Shown here in pieces: positions 17,971 through 26,373 of a stretch of DNA of 64,000 nucleotides. Below the pieces are notes generated by a model. The model did not search any database and was not told the origin of the DNA. It was given only the letters and a program-made list of their open reading frames with translations. The position numbers were made by a program, and so were the translations under genes. The DNA lies in contig NZ_JOHO01000006.1 of NCBI RefSeq assembly GCF_000719705.1, positions 62,001 through 126,000 of the forward strand. Reading direction: 5' to 3'. The number at the start of each line of letters is the position of its first letter. Positions within the stretch are counted from its first letter, which is position 1. The stretch is from Streptomyces sp. NRRL S-350. GTDB taxonomy: Bacteria; Actinomycetota; Actinomycetes; Streptomycetales; Streptomycetaceae.

Positions 17971-18744
17971 TCAGTCGGTGCGGTAGGTGCGCGCCGCCTT
18001 GGAGGAGAAGCCGCCGAGCCCGCCGGAGGGCAGGACCCGCGCGAGGGCGACCACGGCCTTGTACCGCTTGCCCGGCACGGACAACGACCGGCCGCGGGCC
18101 AGGTCGCGCATCGCCTCGTCCACCACCCGCTCGGCCGAGAGCCAGGACCACGAGGGGATGTTGCCGGTGCCCATGCCGGCCCGCTGGTGGAACTCGGTGC
18201 GGGTGAAGCCCGGGCAGAGGGCCATCATCCGCACGCCCGTACCGCCGAGGTCGCGCAGCACGCCCTGGGTGAAGCTGACCACCCAGGCCTTGCTGGCCCC
18301 GTACGTGCCGCGCGGCAGGAAGGCCGCCACCGAGGCGACGTTGACGATCGCGCCCCGGCGGCGCTCGCGCATCCCCGGCAGCGCTGCCGTGGTCAGTCGC
18401 AGGATCGCCTCGATGTGCACCTTCACCATGTCCAGCTCGTCCTGGAGCGGGACGGTCCCGAACTGGCCCTTGTTGCCGAAGCCGGCGTTGTTGATCAGGA
18501 GGTCCACCGGGCGGGCGGAGTCGGCGAGCCGGGCCTCGACGGCGCCGATGCCCTCCTCGGTCGCGAGGTCGGCGGTCAGCACTTCGGCGTCGACGCCGTA
18601 CTTTCCGTGCAGGTCCGCGGCGGCGCGCTCCAGGCGCTCGGTGTCCCGCGCCACCAGGACGAGCTGGTAGCCGCTGCGGGCGAGCCGGCGCGCGAACGCG
18701 GCTCCGATGCCGGCGGTCGCGCCGGTGATCAAGGCTGTGGTCAT
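17971..18744 (-). CDS. Short-chain dehydrogenase/reductase
   Basis: A 257-aa NAD(P)-dependent classical SDR. Cofactor motif TGATAGIG (residues 7-14), NNAGFG, catalytic Ser in NVASVAAF and the YGASK pair give the Ser-Tyr-Lys triad. The RD after VLVA suggests NADP preference. The C-terminus (KRYKAVVALARVLP and GFSSKAARTYRTD) resembles the DltE/YqjQ-like SDRs. The ATG 18744 gives an N-terminus starting directly with the Rossmann strand; longer starts are unlikely. Substrate unknown. It is divergent from the peptide cassette. Confidence 0.88.
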   Translation of the reverse strand: MTTALITGATAGIGAAFARRLARSGYQLVLVARDTERLERAAADLHGKYGVDAEVLTADLATEEGIGAVEARLADSARPVDLLINNAGFGNKGQFGTVPLQDELDMVKVHIEAILRLTTAALPGMRERRRGAIVNVASVAAFLPRGTYGASKAWVVSFTQGVLRDLGGTGVRMMALCPGFTRTEFHQRAGMGTGNIPSWSWLSAERVVDEAMRDLARGRSLSVPGKRYKAVVALARVLPSGGLGGFSSKAARTYRTD

Positions 18745-18898
18745 GCCCCGACCGTACCGACTCGCCGCAACCGGGCCCACACCGAGTGCAACATCCCTGC
18801 TCACGGGGTTGCGGATGCAGGCGTTCGATCGTGCTCGTAGTGTCGGACAGGGGCACCGCCCGACCGGGCGGCGAAATCCAGTCGAGGAGGCACATCTG

Positions 18899-19105
18899 AT
18901 GCTTACTCAGTTCCGGACCGAAACGGCCTCGACGTCACCCAGCGCGACGTCCACCGAGGCCGAGACACTCGCGAGCCTGATGGTGGAGGACGAGGCCGTC
19001 GTGTCCGACGCGCCCACGTACCTGCCCGAGGCCGCCGGCGCGGCGTTGCTCGCCGCGCTGCTGCTGCTCTCGCCGAAGGGCCCCAAGGAGAAGCCGACCC
19101 GGTAG
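18899..19105 (+). CDS. 68-aa peptide, candidate RiPP-like precursor
   Basis: A 68-residue peptide with an excellent ribosome site (GAGGAGG, 8 nt before ATG). Residues 1-40 are acidic and Ser/Thr-rich without Cys or His (TEAETLASLMVEDEAVVSDA), like a RiPP leader. Residues 41-58 are a hydrophobic run (PEAAGAALLAALLLLS) and the last ten are basic (PKGPKEKPTR). Followed by two uncharacterised genes and a penicillin-binding-type serine hydrolase, all on the same strand and the latter three overlapping. The precursor role is inference from size, composition and context; alternatives are a small membrane peptide or a toxin. No Cys means it cannot be a lanthipeptide. Confidence 0.65.
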   Translation: MLTQFRTETASTSPSATSTEAETLASLMVEDEAVVSDAPTYLPEAAGAALLAALLLLSPKGPKEKPTR

Positions 19106-19172
19106 ACCCGGCTCCTCCCCTCACCGGGCCCCGGGCCCGTGACCAATCCTCCCGAAGGGGGACCCAACCACC

Positions 19173-19880
19173 ATGGCAACCGCCGAAACTCCCCTCCGCG
19201 ACGAGTACGCCGCGGCGGTCGAGCAGGTGGCAGGCCGCGTCCTCGCCGTCCTCCGGGACGGCGAGGCCGTGACCGCGCTCGCGGCTCCCGGCACGGTCGT
19301 GCCCCGCCCGCTGCTGGCCGCAGTCCGGGTGACCGGCGCGGACCTCTTCGCGCCGCAGCTGTTCACCGGGGCCGACCCCGACGAAACGGACGCCGCGCTG
19401 CTGGCCGAGGCGCGACGGGCGCTGCCCGCTCCCGCCCCCTCGTCCGAGCAGGCCGCGGCGGTGATCGGATGGCAGGACTGGGCGGCCGGCCAGCTGCTCG
19501 CCCGCACGGCGTACGCGGGCGCCGTGCCCGTGCCCGCGCCACTGCCCGGGCCCGACGCCCTCGGCTGGCTGGACTGGTCGAAGCGCATGGCGCAGCTGTC
19601 CGTCCTGGCGTTGCCCACCCTCGACGGCCCGGTGCACGACACCGCCCGCGCGAACACCCTGGACCTCGCCCGCGGAACCGTCCGCTGCATGCTCCGGCGC
19701 GACCTCGCCACCGCCGTCCGGCTCGCCCGGTGGCTCGCCTGGGCGCGCGCCGACGGTCGGCCGCTCCGGCTCGAGCTCGAACCCGTGCTGGACCGGATCC
19801 GCCTGGCCGGCGACGGAACCGCCCGCTCCGTACTCGAACTCACCATCGCCCGACGCCTGCTGAACGGAGCGCCGAGATGA
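19173..19880 (+). CDS. Uncharacterised protein of the peptide cassette
   Basis: A 235-aa mostly helical protein, Ala/Leu/Arg-rich, without signal peptide or membrane segment. The C-terminal part (ANTLDLARGTVRCMLRRDLA, then VRLARWLAWARADG) is strongly helical. I recognise no family or catalytic motif. AAGGGGG precedes the ATG by about 10 nt. Its stop overlaps the start of the next gene (ATGA), implying stoichiometric production with it. In the cassette it could be a modifying enzyme, a recognition partner or an immunity factor; nothing in the sequence decides. Confidence 0.7.
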   Translation: MATAETPLRDEYAAAVEQVAGRVLAVLRDGEAVTALAAPGTVVPRPLLAAVRVTGADLFAPQLFTGADPDETDAALLAEARRALPAPAPSSEQAAAVIGWQDWAAGQLLARTAYAGAVPVPAPLPGPDALGWLDWSKRMAQLSVLALPTLDGPVHDTARANTLDLARGTVRCMLRRDLATAVRLARWLAWARADGRPLRLELEPVLDRIRLAGDGTARSVLELTIARRLLNGAPR

Positions 19881-20812
19881 CCGACACCACGGTGCTCGCC
19901 ACCGCCCAGCAGCTCGGCTCCCGGTCCCTCGCCTGGCTGCACGACCGCTACCAGCGCGGCTACGGCCGGCTGGAGGAGAGCACCATCGTCGACCTCGCCG
20001 ATCCGGACGACGTCTACAAGCCCCTCTGCGAGGCGGCCATGGCCTCCTCCCTGGTGCTGCGCGACGGCGTCGCCGGGCCGCACGACGCCCGGCTCGCACG
20101 GGAACTCCTCGACACCGCCTGGTCCCAGCTGAACGACGGCACCCTGCTCTACGAACGGCAGCTGCGGCACGTCACCCTCATCGACCCGCTGGAGACGTAC
20201 GGCCACTTCGCCCGGGCCGGCTACCGCCACGCCGCCATGGAGGAACTGCTCGACTCCCTCGGCCGGCTCCGAGCCGTGCACGCCGTCGAGATCCAGGGCA
20301 GCCGCCGGCTCGCCCTCGCCAACGCCCGGCGGATCGCGGGCCTCGAACACCAGCCGGACTGGGACTCACTGATCCGGAGCACCTGGCTCTCCGCCCTTCC
20401 CGAACCGTGGACCATCGCCTGGGTGATCGCCTACCAGGTCACCCACACCGTCTTCCACGTCACCGACTGGGGTGCCCGGCCCGAATGCCTGCCCGAGCCG
20501 ATGCGCGACTACCTGCGCGACTGGCTGCCGGTCTGGCTCGACATCTGGCTGGAGATCGAGCAGTGGGACCTCGCGGCCGAACTGCTCGTCGTCGACTCGT
20601 GCATCGGGGAACCGGTCACCGGCCGGGTCGGCTGGGAGGCGCTGGCGGCGATCCAGCAGCCGGACGGGCTGATCCCGTGCGAGGGCCCGGCGCCCGATCA
20701 CGACGACCCGGAGGAGGCCTTCCGCCGGCACTGCCACACCGCGGTGGTCGGGGTGGTCGCCGCCAACGTCGCACTCTCGCGGGCGCTCGGCGGCACACCG
20801 GTGGTGGCGTGA
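19877..20812 (+). CDS. DUF6895-like helical protein
   Basis: A 311-aa protein that, from memory, resembles the DUF6895 family of streptomycetes: SRSLAWLHDRYQ at the start, LCEAAMASSLVLRDGV, DTAWSQLNDGTLLYERQ, and the striking VTHTVFHVTDWGARPECLP near residue 200. The repeated helix pairs suggest an alpha/alpha-toroid fold like that of terpene cyclases or prenyltransferases, which is inference. The His and Asp in THTVFHVTDWG could form an active site. It overlaps its neighbours at both ends (ATGA and GTGA), so it belongs to the same operon as the peptide. Confidence 0.75.
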   Translation: MTDTTVLATAQQLGSRSLAWLHDRYQRGYGRLEESTIVDLADPDDVYKPLCEAAMASSLVLRDGVAGPHDARLARELLDTAWSQLNDGTLLYERQLRHVTLIDPLETYGHFARAGYRHAAMEELLDSLGRLRAVHAVEIQGSRRLALANARRIAGLEHQPDWDSLIRSTWLSALPEPWTIAWVIAYQVTHTVFHVTDWGARPECLPEPMRDYLRDWLPVWLDIWLEIEQWDLAAELLVVDSCIGEPVTGRVGWEALAAIQQPDGLIPCEGPAPDHDDPEEAFRRHCHTAVVGVVAANVALSRALGGTPVVA

Positions 20813-22044
20813 GCGAACTGGAATCCGCGATCGCGGCGGCGGTGCGGGCTGCCGAGCCGTACGCGACCGCCGTCATCGTGGGCGTGGTCCGCGAGGGCCG
20901 GGAGGAGTTCCGGTGCCACGGGAACCTGGAGCGTCCCGGGCGTGGCCCGATGAGCCGCTGCACGCCGGACACCGTCTTCGAACTGGGTTCGGTCAGCAAG
21001 ACGTTCACCGCGCTGCTGCTCGCCGAGATGGCCGCGGGCGGTGAACTCGCCCTGAACGACCCGGTGGAGAAGCACCTGCCGACCGATTGGCAGCCGGTGA
21101 CAGTGCGTTCGGGCCCGTCAGCGGACCCGTGGCGGGGGTCGTCGGCGGGCGTGTGGCCGCGCTCGCGTTCCCGTTCGCGTTCGCCTTCCCGGCAGCCGGA
21201 GCCGGAGCCGATCCGGCTGCTGCACCTGGCCACCCACACCTCGGGCCTGCCACGGCTGCCGCCCGGACTGCTCCTCGGGGCCGCCCGGAACTGGTCCGGC
21301 AACCCGTACGCCGCCTTCGGCGAGGAGCAGTTGCGCACCGCACTGGCCCGAACCACCGTCCGCCACCCGCCCGGCAGCCGGTACCGGTACTCCAACTACG
21401 GCGTCGGACTACTCGGCCGGCTGCTCGCCGAGACGGGCGGCCTGCCGTACGGGCACCTGCTCGCCGAACGTGTCTGCCGACCACTGGGCCTCGCCGCCAC
21501 CGGTTGTTCCCCGGACTCGCCCGTCCGGCCGGACTCGCCCGAACCGCCGGTCCTGGCGACCGGCTACCGGCGCGGGCGTGCGCTCCCGCCGTGGCGCATC
21601 CCCGGCCTGCCGGGGGCGGGCGCGATCCGCTCGAGCGGAGCCGACCTCCTGCGCTTCCTCCGCGCTCACCTCGACGGAAGCGCGCACCTCGACGGAGGCG
21701 CGCACCTCGACGGAGGCGCGCTCGACGGAGGCGCGCACCTCGACGGACCGCAACCCGCCGAGGGAAGCGCCACGTTGAAGGAAGCTCTGAGCGAGGTCCA
21801 GCGGGCGCGGCTGCGACTGCCGCGTTCGGCCGACGAAATGTGCCTGGTCTGGAACCGCCGCCACTCGGGCGGGCGTGACCTGTACTTCCACACTGGGGGG
21901 ACCAGGGGGTTCACGGCCTTCGTGGGATTCGCCCCGGAGGCGGCGACCGCCGTCGCCGTGCTCGCCAACACCGGGCCGACGTTCGACGGGCGGTTCGTCC
22001 AGGCCGGGTACGAGGTGCTGCGGACCGCCGGTCGTCCGGTCTAG
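20809..22044 (+). CDS. Serine hydrolase, beta-lactamase class C / penicillin-binding family
   Basis: A 411-aa enzyme with the three family motifs: SVSK (residues 61-64, nucleophile Ser and Lys), YSN (194-196) and HTGG (361-364, in place of KTG). This family includes D-aminopeptidases, esterases and transpeptidases. Two insertions are odd: an Arg/Ser-rich RSRSRSRSPSR followed by PEPEP before residue 140, and a repeat of AHLDGG (about 285-315) encoded by near-identical 18-nt units. No signal peptide, so it should be cytoplasmic. The GTG start overlaps the upstream stop (GTGA). As last gene of the peptide cassette it is a candidate peptide-processing protease. Confidence 0.85.
   Translation: MSELESAIAAAVRAAEPYATAVIVGVVREGREEFRCHGNLERPGRGPMSRCTPDTVFELGSVSKTFTALLLAEMAAGGELALNDPVEKHLPTDWQPVTVRSGPSADPWRGSSAGVWPRSRSRSRSPSRQPEPEPIRLLHLATHTSGLPRLPPGLLLGAARNWSGNPYAAFGEEQLRTALARTTVRHPPGSRYRYSNYGVGLLGRLLAETGGLPYGHLLAERVCRPLGLAATGCSPDSPVRPDSPEPPVLATGYRRGRALPPWRIPGLPGAGAIRSSGADLLRFLRAHLDGSAHLDGGAHLDGGALDGGAHLDGPQPAEGSATLKEALSEVQRARLRLPRSADEMCLVWNRRHSGGRDLYFHTGGTRGFTAFVGFAPEAATAVAVLANTGPTFDGRFVQAGYEVLRTAGRPV
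21665..21748 (+). repeat. In-frame 18-nt repeat in the serine hydrolase
   Basis: Units of CACCTCGACGGAGGCGCG (and a 12-nt short version) recur about five times, encoding HLDGGA. The reading frame is kept, so length variants would be tolerated. Confidence 0.8.
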
Positions 22045-22062
22045 TCCTGCAACGGTGCCGTC

Positions 22063-22725
22063 CTAGGCCGCGACCGCCTTGGCCCGGTCCGCCGCGATGT
22101 GCACGGCCAGGCCGGCGAGGACCGTACCCATGACGTAGCGCTGGATCCGCAGCCAGGCCGGGCGGTGGTTGAGGAAGGCGGCGATGCTGCCCGCGCTCAT
22201 CGCGATCAGGCCGTTGACGGTGATCGCGATCGCGATCTGGGTCAGGCCCAGGAGCAGGCTCTGCAGGGCGACGTGGCCGCGCTCCGGCGCCACGAACTGA
22301 GGCAGCAGCGAGATGTACATGATGGCGATCTTGGGGTTGAGCAGGCAGGTCAGGAACCCCATCGCGAACAGCCGGCGAGGCGGGTCGGGTGGCAGCTGCT
22401 GCGGGGCGAACACCGCCGTGCCACCCGGCTTGACCGCCTTCCACGCCAGCCAGAGCAGGTAGCCGGCGCCGGCCAGCTTGATCGCGGTGTAGAGGGCGGG
22501 CACCACCGAGAACACTGCGGCCACCCCCGCCGTCACCGCGACCAGGTAGACCAGGAAGCCGGCCGCGACCCCGGTCAGCGAGACCAGTCCGGCGCGGCGG
22601 CCCTGCGCGATCGAACGCGAGACCAGGTAGATCATGTTGGGCCCGGGCGACAGCACCATGCCCAGCGCCACGGCGGCGATCCCGAGCACGGCGTGGCCGC
22701 TCACGGCGGATGTCAAGGCGTCCAT
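22063..22725 (-). CDS. LysE/RhtB-family amino-acid exporter
   Basis: A 220-aa inner-membrane exporter. The N-terminus carries the family mark ALGMVLSPGPNMIYLVSRSIAQGRRAG split over the first loop, and five to six hydrophobic segments follow (VSLTGVAAGFLVYLVAVTAG, then FSVVPALYTAIKLAGAGYLL). Family members export lysine, threonine, homoserine or related compounds. It is divergent from the MocR-type regulator, with a direct-repeat operator between them, so regulation by that protein is likely. Confidence 0.92.
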   Translation of the reverse strand: MDALTSAVSGHAVLGIAAVALGMVLSPGPNMIYLVSRSIAQGRRAGLVSLTGVAAGFLVYLVAVTAGVAAVFSVVPALYTAIKLAGAGYLLWLAWKAVKPGGTAVFAPQQLPPDPPRRLFAMGFLTCLLNPKIAIMYISLLPQFVAPERGHVALQSLLLGLTQIAIAITVNGLIAMSAGSIAAFLNHRPAWLRIQRYVMGTVLAGLAVHIAADRAKAVAA

Positions 22726-22751
22726 GGGAGGAGGCTAGGGCGAGCGATCAC

Positions 22752-22786
22752 CTCGGTGCAATGATGACTTTGCGCTCGGTGCAATG
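22752..22786. promoter_or_regulatory. Perfect 12-bp direct repeat, likely MocR operator
   Basis: CTCGGTGCAATG occurs at 22752-22763 and again at 22775-22786, spaced 23 nt start to start (about two helical turns), in the gap between the lysE-type and mocR-type genes. MocR/PdxR regulators are known to bind spaced direct repeats. Confidence 0.65.
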
Positions 22787-22824
22787 TGCCTCGCGACCGA
22801 CGACCCCGGAGGGCCGCGCCCACG

Positions 22825-24222
22825 ATGGACGACTACCGCCTGCTCGCCGACCGGATCGCCGCCGACATCGCGGACGGACGACTGCGGCCCAGCCAACAAC
22901 TGCCCACCCAGCGCGCGTTCGCACGCAGCCACCGCATCGCCCCCTCCACGGCGGGCCGCGTCTACCGGGAGCTGACCCGGCGCGGACTGACCGTCGGCGA
23001 AGTCGGGCGCGGCACCTTCGTCCGGGCCGGACGCGCGGCGGACGGCGGACAGGTCGCGCTCGCCGAACCGGCCGCCGCCCGCGTGGACCTGGAGCTCAAC
23101 TACCCGGCCGTTCCCGGGCAGGCCGAACTGCTCTCCGGCGCGCTCGCGCCCCTTCTGCGCGCGGATGCGCTCGGGGACGCGCTGCGGCCGGTCGGGGCGG
23201 CCGGGACGGGCGCAGCCCGGCGGGCGTTCGCCGCGCTTGCGGGTACGGGGACAGCGGGTACGGCGTCGGCGGGTACGGCGTCGGCGGGCGCCGGGTCAGC
23301 GGGCGGCTGTTGGGGCGTCGACCCCGAAGACCTCCTGTTCGCGGGCAACGGACGGCAGGCCATCGCCGGGGCGCTCTCCGCCCTGGTCCCGCCCGGGCAG
23401 CGGCTGGGAGTGGAGGCGCTGACCTACCCGGTGGTCAAAGCGACCGCCGAACGGCTGGGCATCGTCCTGGTACCACTGGCGATGGACGAGCACGGGCTGC
23501 TGCCGGAGGCCGTCACGGCCGCCCACCGGGCGGCGCCCCTCCGGGCCGTGTACGTGCAGCCACGGCTGCAGAACCCGCTCGGCGTGAGCCTGCGGCCCGA
23601 GCGGGCGGCGGCGCTCGCCGAGGAGTTCCGGCGGCTCGACCTGCCGGTGGTCGAGGACGCCGTCTGGTCCTTCCTCCGGCCCGAACTCGCGCCGCTGGCC
23701 GCGCTGGTGCCGGAGCGCACCGTACTCGTGGACAGCCTCTCCAAGCGGCTCGCCCCCGGCCTGACCACCGGGTTCGCGGTCGTCCCGGGCATGCTGCGCG
23801 AGCAGGTGGCCGGCGCGCTGCGCTCGGGCGGGTGGACACCGAGCGCCTTCGCGCTGGAGGCGGCGGTGCGCTGGATCGCGGAGGGCGCGCCCTCTGTGGT
23901 CGAGGCGGCGAAACGGGCCGACGCGGCGGCCAGGCAGCTGCTGGCGCGGGAGGTGCTGGCGGGGCGGCGAGTGCAGGCCGACCCGTGCTCGTACTACCTG
24001 TGGTGGGAGCTTCCGGGTGGCTGGCGGGCCGAGACCTTCGTCGCGGCGGCGGCGCGCGCCGGAATCTCGGTCACCCCCGCGACGGCGTTCACCGTGGACC
24101 CGCGGCTCTCGCCGCCCGCCGTCCGGGTCGGGCTCGCCTCTCCGCCGCTGCCGGTGCTGGCTCGGGCGTTGGAGACGCTGGCCCGAATCGCGGATTGCGG
24201 CGGACCGACAGCAGACAGATGA
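22825..24222 (+). CDS. MocR-type regulator (GntR HTH fused to class I aminotransferase)
   Basis: A 465-aa transcription factor. Residues 1-75 form a GntR winged helix (YRLLADRIAADIADGRLRPS, QLPTQRAFARSHRIAPSTAGRVYREL, GEVGRGTF). Residues 95-460 are a fold-type I aminotransferase domain with the PLP lysine in DSLSKRLAPG. A Gly/Thr/Ala repeat (GTGTAGTASAGTASAGAGSAG) interrupts the linker. Such proteins sense PLP or an amino compound and often control a divergent exporter gene, here the LysE-type gene. The start at MDDYRLLADRI was preferred over the in-frame ATG at 22786, which lies in the operator. Confidence 0.9.
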   Translation: MDDYRLLADRIAADIADGRLRPSQQLPTQRAFARSHRIAPSTAGRVYRELTRRGLTVGEVGRGTFVRAGRAADGGQVALAEPAAARVDLELNYPAVPGQAELLSGALAPLLRADALGDALRPVGAAGTGAARRAFAALAGTGTAGTASAGTASAGAGSAGGCWGVDPEDLLFAGNGRQAIAGALSALVPPGQRLGVEALTYPVVKATAERLGIVLVPLAMDEHGLLPEAVTAAHRAAPLRAVYVQPRLQNPLGVSLRPERAAALAEEFRRLDLPVVEDAVWSFLRPELAPLAALVPERTVLVDSLSKRLAPGLTTGFAVVPGMLREQVAGALRSGGWTPSAFALEAAVRWIAEGAPSVVEAAKRADAAARQLLAREVLAGRRVQADPCSYYLWWELPGGWRAETFVAAAARAGISVTPATAFTVDPRLSPPAVRVGLASPPLPVLARALETLARIADCGGPTADR

Positions 24223-24264
24223 CAGCTGACAGATTTCGAAAGTTGTCATCTGTCAGCTGTCATC
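24218..24264. terminator. 17-bp perfect hairpin, member of GACAGCTGACAG family (copy A)
   Basis: GATGACAGCTGACAGAT (24218-24234) and its exact reverse complement (24248-24264) flank a 13-nt loop (TTCGAAAGTTGTC). The left arm includes the stop codon of the MocR-type gene and the element separates it from the convergent SDR gene. Related hairpins occur near 43098, 50815 and 61929. Confidence 0.8.
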
Positions 24265-24361
24265 CGTTCGCTGTCATCCGTCTGCCGCCATCCGTCTGCC
24301 GGCATCCGTCGGCGGTCGGCCGCGCTCTCGGCCTTCGCTGCCGCCTGTCTGCCGCCGGTTC

Positions 24362-25267
24362 TCAGCCGTCCGAGCCGCTCCGGCTTTCCCGGGTCGCCGT
24401 GTCCGCGGCGCCACCGGCACCGACGGCGCGCAGCCGGCTCGCGGCGGTGGCGGCGAGTTGGGGAGCGATCCGGGCGACGTCACGGGAGCCGACCACCGCG
24501 ATGAGGCTCGGCAGCAGCCAGCGGACCGGCTGCATGCCGCGCAGCCAGGCCTGGGCGTACACGTGGGCGGACCGGCGGGCGAGCCCGGCGACGATCCGGT
24601 CCACCGCGGGCTCCAGCGGATACGTCTTGTTCGCCGGCCACGGCAACCGGGTCCGCATCTGCTTCAGCACGGCGTCCTCGTCGGCGCCGCGCACCATGTC
24701 GGTGTCGGTCCAACTCAGGTACCCGACACCGACCTTGACCCCCTGGTGAGCGACCTCGGCGCGGAGCGAGTGGGCGAAGGCCTCCACCCCGGACTTGCTC
24801 GCGCAGTACGCGCTCATCAGCGGGGCGGGCGTCAGCGCGGCGAGCGAGGCGATCTGCAGCAGGTAGCCCCGGCTCTCGGTGAGCGCCGGCAGGAAGGCCC
24901 GCGCGGTGGCGACGCTGCCGAGCAGGTTGACCTCGATGACCCGGCTGAACGCCCGGTGGTCGCTGTCCGTCAGCGGTCCGCCGATGGCGATGCCGGCGTT
25001 GGCGACGACGGTGTCGATCCGCCCGTAGTGCTCCTTGATCCGGCGGGCGGTGTCGTTGAGCGCGTCGAGGTCGGTGACATCCACCTCCCAACTGGTCGCG
25101 GCCGGACCGCACTGGGTGGCAACGGTCTTCAGCTCCTCCGGCTCCAGGCCCAGCAGGGCGACCTTGGCGCCGCGGCGGGCGAGTTTGCGGGCCAGCGACG
25201 CGCCGACCCCTCGGGCGGCCCCGGTGACGACGATCACCTGCGCGGACAACGGCGGGATGGCGTTCAT
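24362..25267 (-). CDS. Short-chain dehydrogenase/reductase (BVMO operon)
   Basis: A 301-aa classical SDR: cofactor motif TGAARGVG (residues 15-22), VDVTD, ANAGIAIGG, catalytic Ser in IASLAAL and Tyr-Lys in YCASK. The C-terminal extension (WLRGMQPVRWLLPSLIAVVG) is amphipathic and could touch the membrane. Its start overlaps the stop of the alpha/beta hydrolase gene (ATGA). It is the third gene after a monooxygenase and a hydrolase, so oxidation of an alcohol to the ketone used by the monooxygenase is a sensible role. Confidence 0.9.
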   Translation of the reverse strand: MNAIPPLSAQVIVVTGAARGVGASLARKLARRGAKVALLGLEPEELKTVATQCGPAATSWEVDVTDLDALNDTARRIKEHYGRIDTVVANAGIAIGGPLTDSDHRAFSRVIEVNLLGSVATARAFLPALTESRGYLLQIASLAALTPAPLMSAYCASKSGVEAFAHSLRAEVAHQGVKVGVGYLSWTDTDMVRGADEDAVLKQMRTRLPWPANKTYPLEPAVDRIVAGLARRSAHVYAQAWLRGMQPVRWLLPSLIAVVGSRDVARIAPQLAATAASRLRAVGAGGAADTATRESRSGSDG

Positions 25268-26373
25268 GCGACGGCGGTCCTCTCGTCGGTCGGATCGGCA
25301 GCGGCATCGGCACCGCCAGCGGCACCGGCACCGGCACCGGCAGCAGAGCCGGCGGCGGAAGCACCGGCACCGGCACCGGCAGCGGCAGCACCGGCAGCGG
25401 TCGGGTCAGCGGCAGCGGCCGGTGCGGGAACAGCGCCGACCGACCCGCCACCCGGATGTGGGCCGACCAGGTACTCGGTCGCCATCCGGTGGATTTCGGC
25501 GGCGACCTCCGCCGGCCGCTCCAGCGGCGACATGTGCCCCACCCCCGGCAACAGCAACATCCCCTGCGGGTCGGTGAGTTCGGCAACGATCCGGCGCGCG
25601 AGCACCGGCGGGGTCAGCCGGTCGTCGGTGCCGACCACCACGGCCGTGGGTGCGGCCAGCCGGGCGAGCCCGGCGCGGACGTCCAGCCGGTCGAGCACCG
25701 CAGCCCAGTTGGCGCGGACGGCGGTCGGGCAGGCGTGCACGATCCGGGCCGTCGCCTCCACCTGCCCGGCGGGCGAAGTCGGCCCGAGGGTCGCGTACTT
25801 GAGCGCCGCCCGGCTGAGGGGCGTGACCGGGCCGAGCGGCAGCCGGGAGCGCAGCAGCTGCCGGTGCAGGAAGCGGCGCAGCCCGGCGGGGCGTACGCCC
25901 GGGGGCACGACGGTGAGTTCGGCCACCAACTCGCTCGACCCGGTGGAGATCAGGACGGCGGCGGCGGTGCGCTCGGCGACCTCCGGGCGGCCGCCGGCGG
26001 CCATGATCGTCATCCCGCCCATGCTGTGCCCGGCCAGTACGGCCCGTTCCCCCGCCGGTACGGTCCGGGCGAGCACAGCGGAGAGGTCCTCGGCGAGCGC
26101 CCGCGTGGAGTAGCGGACCCGGCTCGGCGGGATCTCGCTGTGTCCGTGGCCGCGCTGGTCGTAGGCCACCACCCGGTAGCGGTCGGAGAGTTCGCGGATC
26201 ACCGGGGCCCAGAATGCGGTGGAGCAGGTCCAGCCGTGCGCCAGTACCACGGTGGGCGCGCCGGGCCGGCCGTGCACCTCGACGTGCAGTCGGCTGCCGT
26301 CCGCCGAGCGGACGGTCAACTCCTCGGCCGGCGTCGGTGGTTCGTAGTTCTCCGGAATGCGGATCGGGCTCAC
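25264..26373 (-). CDS. Alpha/beta hydrolase (BVMO operon)
   Basis: A 369-aa alpha/beta hydrolase. HGWTCSTAFW forms the oxyanion loop, GHSMGG (residues about 121-126) carries the nucleophile Ser, VGTDDRLTP the acid Asp and GVGHMSPLE the His. The C-terminal 60 residues are an Ala/Gly/Pro repeat (AGAGAGASAAGSAAG) of no clear function. The GTG start overlaps the monooxygenase stop (GTGA). In this operon an esterase or lactonase acting on the Baeyer-Villiger product is the natural inference. Confidence 0.88.
   Translation of the reverse strand: MSPIRIPENYEPPTPAEELTVRSADGSRLHVEVHGRPGAPTVVLAHGWTCSTAFWAPVIRELSDRYRVVAYDQRGHGHSEIPPSRVRYSTRALAEDLSAVLARTVPAGERAVLAGHSMGGMTIMAAGGRPEVAERTAAAVLISTGSSELVAELTVVPPGVRPAGLRRFLHRQLLRSRLPLGPVTPLSRAALKYATLGPTSPAGQVEATARIVHACPTAVRANWAAVLDRLDVRAGLARLAAPTAVVVGTDDRLTPPVLARRIVAELTDPQGMLLLPGVGHMSPLERPAEVAAEIHRMATEYLVGPHPGGGSVGAVPAPAAAADPTAAGAAAAGAGAGASAAGSAAGAGAGAAGGADAAADPTDERTAVA

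Noticed and set aside
18899..19105. Lanthipeptide or linaridin precursor
   Set aside because: The peptide has no Cys and no LanB/LanM/LanKC or CypH-like gene is nearby, so those classes do not apply.
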